From Rhabdophis nuchalis (lineage: Eukaryota > Chordata > Lepidosauria > Squamata > Natricidae): a DNA stretch of 64,000 nt. Both the position numbers and the translations under genes were made by a program. Location of the stretch: NCBI GenBank assembly GCA_039707465.1, contig CM077643.1:377077919-377141918 (forward strand). The letters run 5' to 3'. The notes under the pieces are model-generated. The model was given only the letters and a program-made list of their open reading frames with translations. It was not told the origin of the DNA and ran no database searches. Positions 32,370 through 43,043 of the stretch are shown here, in pieces (positions within the stretch are counted from its first letter, which is position 1; the number at the start of each line of letters is the position of its first letter).

Positions 32370-32377
32370 TCCTACGA

Positions 32378-32748
32378 CAGTGATGGCTAACCATTTTTGG
32401 CTCGCGTGCCAAAAGTGGTGGGAGCGCAGGGGGGTCGTGCGTGGGTGTGCCACACCCATAATGCTATGCGCGTGATCCCCTGCTTTTGGTGCACTTTTTT
32501 CACCCTCCCCAGGCTCCAGAGGCTTTCTAGGAGCCTGGGGAGGGTGAAAACAGCCTCCCCCCACCTCCAGAGGTTCCAGGAACTTCCCTGAAGCCTCCAG
32601 AGGGAGAAAAACGGCCTCAAAAGAAGGCCTAAATCAGCTGGTCAGAACACACATGTGCGCTAGTGCTGACAGGGCAACACCTCGTGTGCCCTAAGAAATG
32701 GCTCCGCGTGCCACCTGTGGCACCTGTGCCATAGGTTCGCCATCGCTG
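32378..32748. mobile_element. hAT-like MITE (family B)
   Basis: The left end cagtgatggctaacc and right end ataggttcgccatcgctg are inverted. Octamers TCCTACGA (32370-32377) and TCCTACGC (32749-32756) match at seven of eight. The interior has ccaggctccagaggctt and its partial inverted copy. Confidence 0.88.
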
Positions 32749-32756
32749 TCCTACGC

Positions 32757-33120
32757 CTTCTGCCTTCTCAGACTAAGGTTAAGCATAGAAGCCTGGCTTT
32801 GATAATATGTGTTTTTGTGATTATCTCTGTACTGTAATGTTACCTAGAGTGATTTAGCATAAACTTTCTCCCAAGTAACAGATTTTTTTTAAAAAAAAAT
32901 CATGGCTACCACTACCACTCCTGTGAATTTTTGAGCTTAGGAAAATCTGCTCTCTTACTGCTTCAGCTCCTTCCATGACATTTTCCATTAGTTGGCATTA
33001 CCTATTTGGACAATCATATGTCTGTCTGTCTCTGTCCGTCTTGTGTTGATGTTTCACCAAGAAATTTTAATTTATATTTTTTTCTACATTGAAAAAATAC
33101 ATCTCAAGATATATTTTGCA
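32757..33120. other. Unassigned sequence
   Basis: No gene or named repeat recognised. Confidence 0.4.
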
Positions 33121-33139
33121 TCTCTCTCTCTATAAACAT

Positions 33140-33226
<87 letters not shown>

Positions 33227-33228
33227 TA
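33121..33228. repeat. (CT)n(GT)n compound microsatellite
   Basis: A short CT run at 33121-33132, a long one at 33142-33195, then GT repeats to 33228. Confidence 0.97.
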
Positions 33229-33765
33229 TTTCAGCATAACTCTGGAATGCCTCGAGCAATTTCAATCAAAATTGGTACACAGACGATTTACTCTCTGAAA
33301 ACAAATACTGTGGGGGGTAAGATACCCCTAAAACCCCTCAGGGTGTGTGTTCTGTTAAGATACAGCCTGTTATGCCTTAAAATGGCTTCTACTGTATTGC
33401 CGTAAAATGGCTTCTAACTGTGCAGCGCAGTGGAGTTGCCATGGTAATGGCTTCACAGTACTCTACAAGGAGGCTCCCTCTGGTAAGGGGAAAAATCCAA
33501 CATTAGAAATTACATTTGGCCCGGACATTTCCCCCTATAAATAAATACCTAGGCAACACCAAGTTATTGGCTAGTGTTAAATAAAGAAGCAGCGTAGAAT
33601 TTAGAAGCATGATAGTTTGGGTTTACCTTTAGCTTTTTATTTCAGCTGTACCAGATGATGGTGCAGCCCTCACCTATTCATGAATCACATTTTTGAAAAT
33701 TACAGGTAAGATTACAAGAGACCTTGTTCCCTACAGATGAAGAACTATTGCTCTATTATCTAAAC
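33229..33765. other. Unassigned sequence next to a microsatellite
   Basis: The stretch after the microsatellite (cagcataactctggaatgcc onward) looks like a dispersed repeat by its abrupt start. It has no second copy in the window, so I cannot name it. Confidence 0.3.
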
Positions 33766-34122
33766 CAGGGGTCTCCAACCTTTGCAACTTTAAGTCTGAA
33801 GGATTTCAGCTCCCAGAATTCTCCAGCCAGCAAAGTTGTTGGTTGATCCTAAAACAGGGGTCTCCAACCTTTGCAACTTTAAGTCTGAAGGATTTCAGCT
33901 CCCAGAATTCTCCAGCCAGCAAAGTTGTTGGTTGATCCTAAAACAGGGGTCTCCAACCTTTGCAACTTTAAGTCTGAAGGATTTCAGCTCCCAGAATTCT
34001 CCAGCCAGCAAAGTTGTTGGTTGATCCTAAAACAGGGGTCTCCAACCTTTGCAACTTTAAGTCTGAAGGATTTCAGCTCCCAGAATTCTCCAGCCAGAAT
34101 TCTCTCAGGTTAGAGACCCCTG
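33766..34122. mobile_element. hAT-like MITE expanded into an 89-bp tandem array, TSD ATCTAAAC
   Basis: Perfect octamers ATCTAAAC flank it (33758-33765, 34123-34130). Inside, units start at 33766, 33855, 33944 and 34033, each exactly 89 bp apart. Each is the left half of the 135-bp palindromic MITE followed by the captured sequence gttgttggttgatcctaaaa. The fourth unit is cut at about 34097 and followed by a short right end (gagacccctg). The captured part equals 12940-12959, so this copy derives from the 12960 element or a close relative. Confidence 0.92.
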
Positions 34123-34130
34123 ATCTAAAC

Positions 34131-34629
34131 TATTATTTAGCCAGGATTTCTGTGTCACTGCAGTAGCACTGCTAAGTTTCCGCTAATGTAATCGATGCAA
34201 ATATTAGCAGCAACAGACATAAAAACCTCATTCCAGCATAATATTTTCTACCTAGAAAATTGCTTTAAAAAGTGTTGGTGGAATGACTACGTATATGAAT
34301 AATACATGAGGATTGGACAGCTTTTCAACATTACCCAGAATTGAGTTCTGAAAAAAAAAAAAAAAAGATACTGCAGGAAACATGATACCTTATTCACCGC
34401 TCTGTCTGGAAAATATTGAAATTGCATACTCTTTCTGCATGGCAGTCTGTTTAAGAAGTTCATTCTGTGATGATGAAGCAATCTATAAAGAAGCAAAGTT
34501 ATTTCCAGCCTGTCCCTTTCTTAATATATGTTGCTTCATTGATTACGGAACTGTTCTGTGAAATTTTCATCTTGCTCTTATTTTAGATTACTAGGAACTT
34601 CACCCCCATATAGGTATCACTCACATATC
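34131..34629. other. Unassigned sequence
   Basis: No gene or named repeat recognised apart from a short poly-A run at 34350-34366. Confidence 0.4.
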
Positions 34630-34860
34630 ACATGAACCAGAGGTGGATTTCAGCAGGTTCTGACCAGTTCTGGAGAATCGGTAGCAGAAATTTTGAGCAG
34701 TTTGGAGAACCGGTAAATACCACTTCTGACTGGTCCTGCCCTCATATATTCTTTGCCTCCCGAGTCCCAGCTGATCGGGAGGGAATAGAGATTTGACAGT
34801 ATCCTTCCCCTGCCATGCCCACCAAGCCATGGCCAAAGAACCGGTAATAAAAAAACCCTG
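34630..34860. mobile_element. hAT-like MITE (family D-related), partial
   Basis: accagaggtggatttcagca near the left end, gagaaccggtaaa and aagaaccggtaat inside. It is the inverted counterpart of the fragment at 30374-30528. No clear right end. Confidence 0.5.
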
Positions 34861-35032
34861 AAGTCTTCCTATTAGGAATAGTGTCTGCGAAATATAAAAA
34901 AGAAATCCAGTATTTAATAATACATATAATTACGGTGGCAAGGATTGCTTTTGCCCAGAAATGGAAAAATAAACTAATTCGAAGCAAAGATGAAATAATA
35001 AGATAATAATAATAATAAGATGTCATTATAAT

Positions 35033-35323
35033 ACAATACAATACAATACAATACAATACAATAGCAGAGTTGGAAGGGACCTTGTAGGTCTTCTAGTCCA
35101 ACCCCCCGTGTGGGCAGGAACCTTATACCATTTCAGACAAATGGCTATCTAACATCTTTTTAAAGACTTCCAGGGTTGGAGCATTCACAACTGCTGGAGG
35201 CAAGCTGTTCCAGAGGTTAATTGTTCTAACTGTCAGGAAATTTCTCCTTAGTTCTAAGTTGCTTCTCTCCTTGATTAGTTTCCACCCATTGCTTCTTGTC
35301 CTGCCCCCAGGTGTCTTGGAGCA
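35033..35323 (-). mobile_element. CR1-type LINE 3' end with (ATACA)n
   Basis: An (ATACA)n run at 35033-35062 adjoins the tail. The minus-strand frame encodes KLIKERSNLELRRNFLTVRT and WNSLPPAVVNAPTLEVFKKM to the normal stop. It breaks off at 35323. Confidence 0.92.
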
Positions 35324-35324
35324 T

Positions 35325-35368
35325 GTTTTCATGCCTAATGCATAATGTTTTCATGCCTAATGCATAAT
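35325..35368. repeat. 22-bp direct tandem duplication
   Basis: Two perfect copies of gttttcatgcctaatgcataat (35325-35346 and 35347-35368) lie between the CR1 break and the Penelope-like element. Confidence 0.92.
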
Positions 35369-35945
35369 GTCTATGGAAATTCTCAGTCGTCCAGGTTATG
35401 GTTGCCCAAAGATGCTTTTTCAAAAGGCAACTGGACTTCCTTTGCTTTTCCTTTGTATTCCGGTTCTCATCTAAGAAGCTTCCTCAGTTCTGACTGAATG
35501 ATGGAGAATGGAAGAATCTATAAATGCAGCCCACCTGCATTTGAAAGACAAAAGTCACTCTTTTAAAGACAGTGAAGTCCACATTCTGGACAGAGGGGAT
35601 GGCTGGTTTAAAAGAGGGGTCAAAGAGACCATCTAAATTCAGATTGAACAGCCCTCTCTCAATAGAGAAGGAGGGATGTGACATCATTATCTCCTGTTCC
35701 AAGAAGGTTCTGCACCCATTTTCGCTATTCAGAGACCCTGAGGCCACAGATAAATGTCCAAGTGGCTTCAACAACTCTCAGAAAGAGTGTTAATGACCAG
35801 ATGACTGCAAGGAATATAAATCCTTCCATTCTCCACCATTCACTCAGAACTGAAGAAGCTTTTTGGATGAGAAGCAAAATGTCTTCAATAAAACAAAGAA
35901 AGTCCAGTTGCCTTTTGACAAAGCACCTTTGGATTTTCATGTACA
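35369..35945 (+). mobile_element. Penelope-like element, C-terminal end with inverted terminal copy
   Basis: The first 120 bp are an inverted copy of the element's 3' end (tctcagtcgtccaggtt, tctcatctaagaagcttcc). From about 35572 the plus strand encodes degenerate WFKRGVKETI, a stop, then IEQPSLNREGGM. This is the conserved C-terminus after the GIY-YIG endonuclease of Penelope-like elements (usual form WF-x-RGVKEAIYV-x-x-E-x-PSLNRGGGLR). The 3' end (about 35830-35940) repeats the terminal sequence in sense. Internal stops make it dead. Confidence 0.72.
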
Positions 35946-36612
35946 TGTCACCATCATAGTAGTTTGCTTTGGATACTGCTGGTAGGGAAGCTGGCCCTAT
36001 AGATTTTTGTTTACCTATCTTCTTGAGAAGATAGTTTTAAATTCAGGGTTGTCGTACTTTCAGATACATATTTTTCAAAAGAAGTCAGTTGAAAAGCTGT
36101 GGAAATATATATTTAAACCTCTTATAACTAACCCAAGAGAACCTAAGCGTTAGAACAAAAGGTTAAAAAAACCCACAAATTTAATAAAAGCCTGGATAGG
36201 AGCGGGCAGATTGAGGTACTTATGTGGCAAACCATTAATTTTTATGCGACACAACAGTGCATCTAAACTGACAAGTTCTAGAGAGGCCCAGATAGGCATT
36301 ATTCATCTTTTGTTATCCCCACTTCTGCAAAAACAAAAAGGAAACTCTTCCAATATAAACCTTTTACACAATAGCATAATTATTGATGTGGTTGATGCCT
36401 TTATCATTCTGTGACAGGGTCATTACAAAGGTGGGCATTGCTGCAGATAATTGCCTGCTTTGTTGCTAGATCCCAGATATCAGGAAAGGATCATTTTGAT
36501 TAATTTGACAAAGCAACCGTCAATCTCCCAAAGAAAGTAGTTTTCAATGCTGAAAACAATGTTGAAGCGCAGCAGTGCTAGTAGAGTTTCCCCAGCAACA
36601 TACAGATAGAAG
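35946..36612. other. Unassigned sequence
   Basis: No gene or named repeat recognised. Confidence 0.4.
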
Positions 36613-36620
36613 ATCTAGAT

Positions 36621-37119
36621 CAGGGCTGTCAAACCTCCGACCCCTGGGCCAGATGTGCCATTTTTAAAAAAATATATATTTATTTTTCAAATGTATAAGC
36701 CGCACCCATCTCACCACATAGGGACTCGGGGCGGCGCACAGGGAATATAAAATATAAATACATAGATATACAAAATAAAACGTTCATTAAAACTCAATTA
36801 AATTAATCCACCCTGTGCTAAAAACCCATATTAAAACCCCTGAATTAAAACTTTGATAACTAAAGGCAGTACAGTGTCGAATAAAATCATGCCAGGCCGG
36901 CTTGTTGGAAGAAGTGCGTTTTTAACCACTGGCGGAACAGGCGGAGGTCCGAGATGACACGGAGTTCAGGGGGGAGAGCGTTCCAGAGGGTTGGGCCCAT
37001 CACAGAGAAGGCTCTACCCCTGGGCGTCGCCAACCGGGAGTGCCAGCCACACCCACGTCTGGTTTAGCAGAGGGGGAAAAAGTCCCATGATGACACTGTG
37101 ACACCATTTGACACCCCTA
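36621..37119. mobile_element. hAT-like MITE (family C), TSD ATCTAGAT, invaded by L2
   Basis: The left end is cagggctgtcaaacctcc and the right end ccatttgacacccct. Perfect octamers ATCTAGAT lie at 36613-36620 and 37120-37127. The middle (about 36662-37050) is an antisense L2, so the MITE itself is only about 110 bp. Related to 4138-4511. Confidence 0.88.
36662..37050 (-). mobile_element. L2-type LINE 3' end inside a MITE
   Basis: Antisense L2 tail (ggactcggggcggcgcacag), then antisense coding sequence: gcgttccagagggttgggcc and agaaggctctacccctgg, the complement of the RAFSVAGP.LWN region. 5' truncated at about 37050. Confidence 0.82.
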
Positions 37120-37127
37120 ATCTAGAT

Positions 37128-37534
37128 TATCTTTCTTGTTCAATAGAAATTTACTTTAAGGGAAAAATATATATTAAGTTTGGATTGCTGAAATGCCACC
37201 CCCAGAACCCATCAGAGAAAATAAATAAGCAAAGGCAACAACGGAAAGAGGAGAGACGAGGAGGGAAAGGAAGAAAGGGTAAAGTAGAGAAAGTAAGGGT
37301 GGGGAATTAAGAGTAGGGGAGAGGATAAGAAAGAAGAGAGGAGAGAAGGAGAGAGGAAAGAGAGGGGGAAAAGAGAGAAGAGAGGAGAAATGAGAGAAGG
37401 AAACAAGAAGGTAGAGAAGGGAGCTTGAGAAGGTAGGAGTGAGGCTGTTGCAAAATAAGATGGAGACATGGGGTGGCAAGAAAGGGATCGAAACTGTATC
37501 ATACAGTATATATATAAGAATGTGTATAGATACA
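37128..37534. repeat. Purine-rich tract (GGA/GAAAG-rich) and flanks
   Basis: About 37240-37440 is almost pure purine on the plus strand (gaggagaaatgagagaagg and similar) without a regular unit. Its minus-strand open frames are rich in Leu, Pro and Ser only because of this bias. Confidence 0.7.
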
Positions 37535-38120
37535 ATGATACAATACAATACAATAGCAGAGTTGGAAGGGACCTTGTAGGTCTTCTAGTCCAACCCCCTG
37601 TGTGGGCAGGAACCTTATACCATTTCAGACAAATGGCTATCTAACATCTTTTTAAAGACTTCCAGGGTTGGGGCATTCACAACTTCTGGAGGCAAGCTGT
37701 TCCAGAGATTAATTGTTCTAACTGTCAGGAAATTTCTCCTTAGTTCTAAGTTGCTTCTCTCCTTGATTAGTTTCCACCCATTGCTTCTTGTCCTTCCCCC
37801 AGGTGCCTTGGAGAATAGTTTGACTCCCTCTTCTTTGTGGCACCCTCTGAGATATCGAAACACTGCTATCATGTCTCCCCTGGTCCTTCTCTTCATCAAA
37901 CTAGACATACCCAGTTCCTGCAACCGTTCTTCATATGTTTTAGCCTCCAGTCCCCTAATCATCTTGGTTGCTCTTCTCTGCATTTTTTCCAGAGTCTCCA
38001 CGTCTTTTCTACATCGTGGCGACCAAAACTGAATGCAGTATTCCAAGTGTGGCCTTACCAAGGCACTATACAGTGGCATTAACACTTCACGTGATCTAGA
38101 TTCTATCCCTCTGTTTATGC
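37535..38120 (-). mobile_element. CR1-type LINE, C-terminal part, frame intact
   Basis: An uninterrupted frame of 156 codons (37615-38085) begins at [20 protein letters not shown] and runs through [19 protein letters not shown] and GDMIAVFRYLRGCHKEEGVK to FKKMLDSHLSEMV. The tail and an (AATAC)n run are at 37535-37560. The 5' end is truncated. No stops suggests a recent insertion. Confidence 0.94.
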
Positions 38121-38833
38121 AGATATTAATGATGAATAGATAAATGTTAAATAGTATTTATAAGAATGTATATCAATGAATGTTTTTGAAATGGGAAAAA
38201 TAAAAAAACTATTCTTCTAGATTATCTTTCTCCAGCCATTCTCTTTGAAGCAAATTCCAAATATGTGCCAAAACCTATGTGCCTATTCAAAAAAATAATA
38301 ATGAATAACTAGCTAGGTTGCACTGGTTTTATTTGGAGCTGTTTGTTTATGGTTGTTGAATTCCTTGTTCTTCCTACATTTGCTTTTCTGATTAGGACAG
38401 TTTTCCTTTGTGGCTAATCTGTTGGGGTCTTTATGCCAAGGGAAGGGGTGGGTGGGACTGCCATTCCATCTTTATATCCTCTCTTCTTTTTCTTTTTCTT
38501 TTGTATCTTTCTCTCCTTGTTCCTTGTTCAGTCCCTTCTACGTCTCTTCTTTCTTCAGGAAGCCGTTTGGTGACAAGGAACATGGAGCAGTTGGTTGGCT
38601 CTGAATGTTTGACAAAAATACTTTTGGTTTTAGCTAAGAAATGCATAGAGTTAATCTGAAGGCTGAAGGTGTAGAAACTGATCTGGGTACACTAAGAAAA
38701 ATACAGAATTCCCTCCTGTACTCTTGCAGGTGTACCGTAGCTTCTGTTCTAGTCCACTTTTCTGAGTTCAAAGACATGGTTCACTTAAGATCCCTTCAGC
38801 CAGCGACTAAGATTCCAGTTGCTCTCTTTAGAA
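38121..38833. other. Unassigned sequence
   Basis: No gene or named repeat recognised. 38826-38833 (CTTTAGAA) is the left target duplication of the next MITE. Confidence 0.4.
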
Positions 38834-38968
38834 CAGGGGTCTCCAACCTTTGCAACTTTAAGTCTGAAGGACTTCAGCTCCCAGACTTCTCCAGCCAGCA
38901 AAGCTGGCTGGAGAAGTCTGGGAGCTGAAGTCCTTCAGACTTAAAGTTGCAAAGGTTGGAGACCCCTG
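38834..38968. mobile_element. 135-bp palindromic hAT-like MITE, TSD CTTTAGAA
   Basis: Almost perfect inverted repeat with the ccagccagcaaagctggctg centre. Perfect octamers CTTTAGAA at 38826-38833 and 38969-38976. The arms share one change (gacttctcc/ggagaagtc) on both sides, so the hairpin is kept. Confidence 0.95.
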
Positions 38969-38976
38969 CTTTAGAA

Positions 38977-39514
38977 TGTTCTCCTGCTATGTTCTACTAT
39001 TCTCAAATTCTTCTTCCTACTTTTAATTCTCCTGTGGTTCTGAGGCTTTTGGGGTAGTGGTTAGGGAGGACTCTGCCTACATTCCCTGTTCCAGATCCTC
39101 TGTTTAACTGCAGCTTTTATCTACTTTCCTATTTCCAATTTCTTTTTCTTCCCATATAGTAAAACACCTGGTTCCTTTCTTTCTCCTTCCTTCATGTGGA
39201 CAGGAAGTGCTGAAACTTCTCCACTTCAGTTTACACATGTTATTTTTCCACTGCTAGTGGTTGGGAGGAGCTTCTTAAAAGCTTGACCGTCCTTCCTCCC
39301 CACCCCCTACTAAGGATTGGAAAGCTTTGTAGGTGACTAGTTTAAGTCAATCACTCTTTCTCAGCCCAATCCACCTCACAGAGTTATTGCTGTAGGGAAA
39401 ATAAGAGGAAGGAAGAGAATTATGTATGTTCGTCACATTGAGTTATTGATAAACAAAGGGGGAATATTTTTTTTAAAAAGGACAATCTTAGTCTAATGCT
39501 AATTAGAATAACAA
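38977..39514. other. Unassigned sequence with a partial SINE tail
   Basis: 39360-39480 (cagcccaatccacctcacag, gtagggaaaataagagg) resembles the body of the tRNA SINE at 53891. The rest is unassigned. Confidence 0.45.
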
Positions 39515-39685
39515 AATTGGAAGGGACCTTGGAGGTCTTTCCTGCTTAGGCAGGAAACCCTACACCACTTCAGACAAATGGTTTTCCAATTTCTTCTTAA
39601 AAACTTCCAGTGTTGGAGCATTCACAACTACTGGAGGAAAGTTGTTTTACTGATTAATTGTTCTAACTATCAGGAAATTTCTCTG
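39515..39685 (-). mobile_element. CR1-type LINE 3' end, antisense
   Basis: Tail aattggaagggaccttggag, then the antisense coding sequence attcacaactactggaggaa, ending in a duplicated tctgatagttagaac turn. 5' truncated. Confidence 0.8.
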
Positions 39686-39689
39686 ATAG

Positions 39690-39835
39690 TTAGAACAAGC
39701 TGGGTCCTCATTTTACCCACTTCAGATGGATGGAAGGCTGAGTCAACCTTGAGCCAGTGAGAATCGAACTGCTAGGTGTTAGCGGAATTAGCCTGAAAAT
39801 CTGCATTCTAACCACTGTGCCACCATGGCTCCTAC
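39690..39835 (-). mobile_element. tRNA-derived SINE, antisense 5' half
   Basis: tgggtcctcattttacccac, atggaaggctgagtcaacc, aatcgaactgc (B box complement), and attctaaccactgtgccacc (head). Confidence 0.8.
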
Positions 39836-40344
39836 AAATACCAGATCATATAAATATTAGATCATTGCAAATATTAAGACAGTTATGTGAATATCCAACA
39901 GCAACATGTTTTTACGCTGCTGCTAAAGTTAAAAAAAGCTATTATGAATAATCAAATAAGGCTAGCAATGTTAAAAAAAATAACAAATTATTGCACAGGT
40001 GATTCTCTTTCTGGGGTAATTGTAAGATCCTTCGATAAAGCATTTACAACAATGTTCAGTCTAAGCTTGTCATAGACAATCTTTAGATATTTTATCAGAT
40101 ACATCAGTAATTGGAAAACCCGGTCTGTATGTTAAGTTAAACTTGCTCAGATAATATGCATCATTGATAGTTTTACTCAAATATTAGAACGCACCCAACT
40201 GCTTTTCTTGGTATTAAAAATAAACTTGCTTGGGATAATAGATCATCCAAATATGCTAAATGTAAAAAGAATTTTATTGCAGAAATTTCGTAATTTTGTT
40301 TCATGAGGCAAAAGCTGAATTATCCTTTGCCCTTTTGATCCTTG
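39836..40344. other. Unassigned AT-rich sequence
   Basis: No gene or named repeat recognised. Confidence 0.4.
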
Positions 40345-40975
40345 CTATTTTATTTATTTATTTATTATTTATTATTTTCCGAATTTATACCCCGCCCTTC
40401 TCCTTGTTAGGACTCAGGGCGGCTCCCAGGCATTATTAAAAACCATTGCAAAACAATATATACTATTAAAAACATATTAAATTAAATTAAAACCCATGCT
40501 AAAAACCCTTTAAAACCCTAAAAAAATAAAATTTATAAATATAGTCAGAAACGGGGGGCTACGCTAGGCCGGCTTGTTGGAATAGGTACGTCTTAAGGCG
40601 TTGGCGGAAGAGGCGGAGGTCCAAGGTAGTGCGAAGGTCGGGGGGTAGGTCGTTCCAGAGGGCCGGGCCCGCCACAGAGAAGGCCCTTCCCCTGGGTGTC
40701 GCCAACCGGCATTGCCCGGCCGACGGTACCCAGAGAAGGCCCTCTCTGTGGGAGCGGAGCGGACGAAGGGATGTATGGGGCAGAAGGCGGTCTCGTATAT
40801 AGCTAGGCCCCGAGCCATGGAGTGATTTGAAGATGGTCGTCAACACCTTGAAGCGCACTCGAAAGGCCACAGGCAGCCAGTGCAGCTCGCGCAGGAGAGG
40901 TGTTATGTGGGCTTGCCTTGGGGCACCCATAATCACCCGCGCGGCCGCATTCTGAACTAGCTGTAGCTATTGGCA
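40345..40975 (-). mobile_element. L2-type LINE, C-terminus and tail, frame intact
   Basis: A minus-strand frame of 125 codons (40559-40936) begins at MIMGAPRQAHITPLLRELHW and includes RFKVLTTIFKSLHGSGPSYI, RAFSVAGPALWNDLPPDLRT and the end LKTYLFQQAGLA. This is the best preserved L2 C-terminus in the window. The tail with (TTTATTTA)n is at 40345-40440. Confidence 0.94.
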
Positions 40976-41410
40976 AGGTAGAGAAGTAGAGTTGCCCACA
41001 GCTCTACTCCTGTTCTTTTCCCCCCCTGTCTATTGTGCCTTTTGGGGGGAATCGTTTTTTATTCAATGCTATCTTCCTCTCAGATAAATGCAAGGAAATA
41101 TTGAGAAAACAGTGTTTTGAAGCCACCAAATCCTGCGTTGACATTATCAACATATGGCTTATTAATGAAGATTTCTTGCCTGTTTTCTGCTTTAGTTGTA
41201 AGGAACCTTTTAACAATTTGAAAAATATCAAGTGGGAGGTAGTATGCCCAAAGCACATACAGTATATGAAGAGGAAGAAGCTGTTGGTGAGAGTTTATAT
41301 GATGAAATGTTGAGCATTCACAGTTTTCTTGAAAGTTTTTGCCCTAGATGTGGTAGGCTCAAGACAAACCCTTGTTTGGGGAAAAAACAACCTGGGGTAA
41401 TAGTTTAAAA
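40976..41410. other. Unassigned sequence with a 93-codon open frame
   Basis: The plus-strand frame at 41035-41313 contains CFSCKEPFNN and EVVCPKH, a spacing that could suggest a metal-binding fold. There is no start context, splice evidence or known family, so I do not call a gene. Confidence 0.2.
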
Positions 41411-41475
41411 CAGGGGTCTCCAACCTTTACAACTTTAAGTCTGAAGGACTTCAGCTCCCAGACTTCTGCAACCAT
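41411..41475. mobile_element. Half of a palindromic hAT-like MITE
   Basis: The left arm caggggtctccaacc through cagctcccagacttct is present. The right arm is missing and no target duplication is identifiable. Confidence 0.8.
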
Positions 41476-42353
41476 CACTTTGTCTCTTTTTTCCATCAGC
41501 TCCTGCTTCCAGGCCTCCAATCTCTTTTTATTTGTTGTTTTCTTCAGAAGAAATATTTTTCTGGAAGTGATGTTCAAGGATTTATGAAACATTAATTCAT
41601 TCAGGAAAAAAACTGAAAACTGCTTTGAAAAGATAAAATGTCTCTTTAATAGTGTTTTGAAAGTCAAGAAGTACAAGGCAATTAAAGATGATATGATTAC
41701 AGCAATAAAAAAATAATCTTTGTCCTCGTTTTTGATCCTTAGGCTATGTAATTTGATAATCCACTAGTGTAGGAAAAGCAAAACTGAATCTTGAGTTTAT
41801 AAAGACGGCAGTTCTTTTGGAAAATTGGAGCTTCAGTTACTTATAGTACCAAATTAATTAAATGTTTCTGACCTTTTCTATGTCATGAAGAATTTTGGAA
41901 AATATCTCTTTGTTTAGAAAAAGGGATGCAAATAGAACTGAACAAAACTGGATTACGATTCATGCTATAAAGCTACTAATACACACAAAAAATGAATTTT
42001 TAGACTTAAAGTACCTATAGTGCTCTAATATACCCTGAATTGTTTGAAACCTTTAAACAGCTTTCTTTAATCTTTTACTTTATATATTAATTTTTTTCTG
42101 TTTGAAAAGTTATTAGTCTGTTTATCTTTCAAGGAAAAATGGAGTAAAAACCAAAGTGTTCATAGCAGAATGGAAGAATGGTATAGTGTACAATTCCTCT
42201 AAGACAACTGGACTTTTCAATTTGAAAAAAAATGAGACACCTTGTAAGTGTATTCAAATAAGGAAATCTTTAAACCTTTCCTTCTATCATTTTATTTATT
42301 TTGGTTTACATGGTTCTCCATCTCACCATGGTGACTCTGGGTGATTAACAAAG
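41476..42353. other. Unassigned AT-rich sequence
   Basis: No gene or named repeat recognised. Confidence 0.4.
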
Positions 42354-42398
42354 TAAAACAAACAAACAAACAAACAAACAAACAAACAAACAAACAAA
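42354..42398. repeat. (AAAC)n microsatellite
   Basis: About eleven AAAC units. Confidence 0.97.
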
Positions 42399-42582
42399 GC
42401 CCTATTTTAGCCACAAAGTGGTTGTGGGGAGCTTATAATTAGATATCTTTAGTCATAGACCTATACCATAAGTCTCTGCATCAAAACATCAGTAGATAAA
42501 TATACAACTTTGCTTTTGTGATTCTAGAGTTGCTTATCAAAGAAGACATAAAAGAAACCTGGTCAATTGTATTTGGTTCACC

Positions 42583-42680
42583 CCAGACGACCTTGACTGA
42601 TCTTGAAAGTTATGAAGGATTGACCCTAGTTAATACTTGGATGAGGGGCCGAGGAAATTTCTGGGTTATAAACTAAGATG
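42583..42680 (+). mobile_element. 5S rRNA-derived SINE fragment
   Basis: gaccttgactgatcttgaaa, then ttaatacttggatgagggg, in the order and spacing of the 5S rRNA internal control region (gatctcgtctgatctcgg, then agtacttggatgggag). Diverged, so not a functional 5S gene. Confidence 0.65.
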
Positions 42681-43043
42681 GGCAGTTGAAAAAAAATAAC
42701 GAAGCAAGCATTAGCGAGACATTTCTGTACTGTCTCCAAGAAAATTACATGTATATGGAAATGCCAAGACACAAGCTCAAATCTAAATAGACTTAAATTT
42801 ATTTTGGCCACCCCACTAGAATAGATTGTTGTTTTGCTAAGAGCTAACCAAATTACACACAGAATATATGAATCCATGTCTTTATATCCTAATATATGTT
42901 TATTAATGTACCTATTATTTTCTTTTTTATGCTTTTTTGTTAGTTTTCATTTTTCTCATTTGTTCATGCATTGTTTTATAAAGAGATTGATAACTGCCCA
43001 GAGCCTTTTAAGATTGGGAAGCATACCCATAGAATAAATAAAC
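42681..43043. other. Unassigned AT-rich sequence
   Basis: No gene or named repeat recognised. Confidence 0.4.

Noticed and set aside
33766..34122. Regular array resembling CRISPR or a satellite
   Set aside because: A vertebrate sequence with no spacers; units are identical 89-bp MITE derivatives inside a single 8-bp target duplication.
37174..37553. 113-124-codon hydrophobic frames on the minus strand
   Set aside because: Produced by the purine-rich tract; apparent membrane segments are a composition artefact.
41035..41313. 93-codon frame with CFSC and VVCPKH
   Set aside because: Cys spacing is suggestive, but there is no family match I can name, no splice context and no second copy. Left unassigned.
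42583..42680. Functional 5S rRNA gene
   Set aside because: Too many changes in the internal control region and no T-run terminator at the right distance.
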